From contig CAKZSH010000278.1 of NCBI GenBank assembly GCA_937918905.1, positions 1 to 33,214 on the forward strand: a stretch of DNA of 33,214 bases. Reading direction: 5' to 3'. The DNA comes from an uncultured Saprospiraceae bacterium. GTDB lineage: Bacteria > Bacteroidota > Bacteroidia > Chitinophagales > Saprospiraceae. Under the pieces are notes generated by a model. The model ran no database searches. It saw only the letters and a program-made list of their open reading frames with translations, and was not told the DNA's origin. Of the stretch, positions 30,926-33,214 are shown piece by piece; positions within the stretch are counted from its first letter, which is position 1; each line of letters starts with the position of its first letter. A program made the translations under genes and the position numbers.

Positions 30926-33214
30926 TTACGCCTCCTCAATCCCCAATGCCAAATCCGTCAACTGATAAATCCTCACCTCATCATTCCACAAACTCGCATC
31001 CCCAATCACCTGTAACTGCCCACCATGCATCTCAACCGATTTAATATGAATCTCCAATTGCATCTCTCGAACATGCGTCAAAATCTGTCCACGATATTTC
31101 CATACCGTCTCATGATTCGCCAACTGAACAAATTTTGGATTAGAAAAATCTTTACCCAAATCTTGCTGCAAAGCAAAAACTTGCATCGCTTGCAAAATCG
31201 CTTCTACACCTAACGAACCAGGCATCACAGGGTCTTGATAAAAATGACAAGTATAAAACCACTCATAAGGCATCACAAATTTTGTAGCATGCACATAGCC
31301 TTTGCCATGCTCACCCGCATCTTTTGCAATAATCAAATTGTCAATTAAATTCAACTGATTCTCAGCCAAACGATAATGTGGTTTGTTAGCAGGAGCTTTG
31401 TAAAGTTTCATTTTTCCATACAAAGAATCCAATTTGATTTGCATGTATTGTTGCGGTTGTAATTGTTTTGTTAGGTACCATGGTTGAACCATTTTGCCAC
31501 CATCCAATCCAACTTGAGTTGCCAAGGCTTCCGCAGGGAAAAATCCAAATGAAGATTTTCCTTTATAAAAAACATGTCCGTCAATCGAACATTCAAAAGT
31601 GTAGTTTTGTAAAATCGTACCACCTAATGCAACGGATGAAGTCAACACCGCATGATTTGTAATTGTCTTACCTCTAAAATCTGTTCCATTCGGTAAGTCA
31701 AACATTTCACCATTTCCATCCAGGTTTCGGAAGTATAAATTCTTATCTGCAAATTGCAATGTACTTCCCAAATACGCACCCAACAATCCACAAGGCTGCA
31801 ATGCAATTTCCATCAAAATAGAGTAGGGCATCGTCGTCGCAGAATTTTGTTCGTAGTACCAAGCGTTTACAGGTACATCATATTCTGCATGGATTTTTGA
31901 AGACTTGGAAAAATCTCCACGCGTACCATCCACACTTATAATTCTTGAAATAACTTGTAAATCTGTATTTGGCTGACGTGAAACTTTACGACCATCATAT
32001 ACCGCAAAATCATCCCCAAAACATTTTGACAAATCATCCAATGCAAAAGTCGTAATATCCAACTCATTTAACAATGCTCCTTCAGAACGAGGAGAAATCT
32101 CAACGCCAGACGTTGTCTCTAAATATTTAGGATTTGTTTTTTCTCTTAATTGTAAACCTAAGTTTTCAAAATGAACGGTCACCACATCATTTGAAATAAT
32201 TTCCAAATCACCAATCACATATGGATTAGGAATCAAACCAATTTCTTTGATTTCTAATTTGTAAATCAACTTTGTATCCTTTGAAGGAGTAACTTGTTTT
32301 CGGCAACGTACTTTTTGTGGTAAATCAAAAATCGGTTGGTAACGAGCATCTTTTGTCAACCGTTGAAGTCCCAACATCAACATAAAGAATCGTAATAAAT
32401 TTCCACCACCTTCTGCTTGAAGTGAACCTGCCAAAACTTCATCATCTCGGAAGTGACAAGGGAAATACCAATCGTCAGGATGCAAATCTTTTTCTGCAAC
32501 AATGTACCCCAAGCCATATGCACCACCTGTCAAATCAACAGATGTAATTCTGTCAATCATCAATATTTTTTCAGGAGGCAAACATAAAGAAGGATTGCGA
32601 CCATTGGCATAATAGGAAATGTCGTCGAAACATTTTTCCATATCGCCATTTATCAAATGTTGTAAATCTTCTTTGGTGAAAGTCGTTTTAGTGGTATTTA
32701 ATAAAGGAGTGAAATATCGTTTTTTCGCATTTCGTTTGACTTCTAATTCCTTATCGGTATAAACAACTCCTGCACCATTTTCCAATTCTTCATCTCTAAA
32801 ATATCCAGCACAACCGCCATCCATTTTTAAAACCAATCTATCCTCTACATAACATCGGTAGCTAAAAAAGAATAATAAGTTATCGCCATTTTTCACAAAA
32901 GAATTAATGGAAATATCATATCGTAAAGTTTGTCCTTCGAAAGGTAAGTCATCCACAAATGTCAATGTGCAATCCAATAAACGATAAACTAAATTTCCTT
33001 TATTGGTAAAATCAATTCCTAAATATGAAATCAACAATAAATCACATTGACCTGATTCTACCGATACCGCCCAAGGAATTTGTCGGTCAGTTGTAAACCA
33101 TGCACCGTAGGGAATATCATATTCCGTTTGCATTGTAGAAGGTCTGAAATTACCTCGTTCCGCATTTAACCCAGTAACTCGACTTACCAATAAATAGGGA
33201 TACATCGGTAACAT
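30926..33214 (-). CDS. pfaC: PfaC C-terminal part: tandem FabA-like dehydratase units of PUFA synthase (partial)
   Basis: The 762 residues visible are the C-terminal end of a larger protein cut by the window edge; the Met at 33214 is not its start. The fragment holds two double-hotdog dehydratase units. Unit 1 has a degenerate hotdog at about 5-150 and a FabA-like hotdog at about 210-355, with CHFRDDEVLAGSLQAEG giving His254 and Glu268. Unit 2 has a degenerate hotdog at about 418-560 and a FabA-like hotdog at about 618-760, with CHFYQDPVMPGSLGVEA giving His657 and Glu671. In Pfa synthases these domains remove water and set double bonds. The ketosynthase and chain-length-factor domains of PfaC should lie beyond 33214. 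The stop is followed by the Fic gene rather than by pfaD. Confidence 0.9.
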   Translation of the reverse strand: MLPMYPYLLVSRVTGLNAERGNFRPSTMQTEYDIPYGAWFTTDRQIPWAVSVESGQCDLLLISYLGIDFTNKGNLVYRLLDCTLTFVDDLPFEGQTLRYDISINSFVKNGDNLLFFFSYRCYVEDRLVLKMDGGCAGYFRDEELENGAGVVYTDKELEVKRNAKKRYFTPLLNTTKTTFTKEDLQHLINGDMEKCFDDISYYANGRNPSLCLPPEKILMIDRITSVDLTGGAYGLGYIVAEKDLHPDDWYFPCHFRDDEVLAGSLQAEGGGNLLRFFMLMLGLQRLTKDARYQPIFDLPQKVRCRKQVTPSKDTKLIYKLEIKEIGLIPNPYVIGDLEIISNDVVTVHFENLGLQLREKTNPKYLETTSGVEISPRSEGALLNELDITTFALDDLSKCFGDDFAVYDGRKVSRQPNTDLQVISRIISVDGTRGDFSKSSKIHAEYDVPVNAWYYEQNSATTMPYSILMEIALQPCGLLGAYLGSTLQFADKNLYFRNLDGNGEMFDLPNGTDFRGKTITNHAVLTSSVALGGTILQNYTFECSIDGHVFYKGKSSFGFFPAEALATQVGLDGGKMVQPWYLTKQLQPQQYMQIKLDSLYGKMKLYKAPANKPHYRLAENQLNLIDNLIIAKDAGEHGKGYVHATKFVMPYEWFYTCHFYQDPVMPGSLGVEAILQAMQVFALQQDLGKDFSNPKFVQLANHETVWKYRGQILTHVREMQLEIHIKSVEMHGGQLQVIGDASLWNDEVRIYQLTDLALGIEEA

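Overview
The window (33.2 kb, visibly AT-rich) looks like a chromosomal segment of a Bacteroidota bacterium. The signs are a TonB-dependent receptor paired with a DUF4249 lipoprotein, a secreted protein with a type IX secretion (T9SS) C-terminal sorting domain, TAnnTTTG-type -7 promoter elements, and weak or absent Shine-Dalgarno sites. The polyunsaturated fatty acid (PUFA) synthase genes pfaC and pfaD, plus an LRR protein of ROCO ancestry, make a marine Saprospiria-like member plausible. That lineage is an inference; no rRNA or other marker gene is present.

Layout. 1-3.8 kb: a restriction-modification operon (controller protein, gamma-class methyltransferase, beta-class methyltransferase, PD-(D/E)XK endonuclease), with its promoter and operator in front and an attC-like palindrome behind. 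3.9-8.1 kb: a GNAT acetyltransferase, then a DUF4249/TonB-receptor pair on the minus strand. 8.1-13 kb: a protein with about 33 leucine-rich repeats, a membrane-anchored LuxR-type regulator and an exported thioredoxin-fold protein. 13-19.2 kb: a MATE exporter, a PASTA protein, a T9SS cargo protein, a rhodanese and an acylphosphatase. 19.2-26.4 kb: a repeat-rich stretch carrying rimK with a zinc deacylase-family partner, a UMF1/Atg22-like transporter and a SulP transporter. 26.4-33.2 kb: pfaD and the C-terminal part of pfaC, separated by a Fic protein, a lipoprotein and a GxxExxY nuclease-fold protein.

The most unusual property is between the genes. Most intergenic gaps hold a long imperfect palindrome (about 55-320 bp) that folds over its whole length and usually starts 0-15 bp after a stop codon. 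Several share a core while having unrelated but self-complementary arms. Two 137-bp palindromes flank the GxxExxY gene and differ from each other by paired compensatory changes. A separate ATACCG-ended element sits inside or against such palindromes at two places. This could be a family of mobile, hairpin-forming 3'-end elements, and it is the best candidate here for an undescribed system.

Several open reading frames extend at their 5' ends into these palindromes. I chose the downstream starts for the LRR protein, the MATE transporter, the deacylase-family protein, the acylphosphatase and others. No tRNA, rRNA or CRISPR array was recognised.
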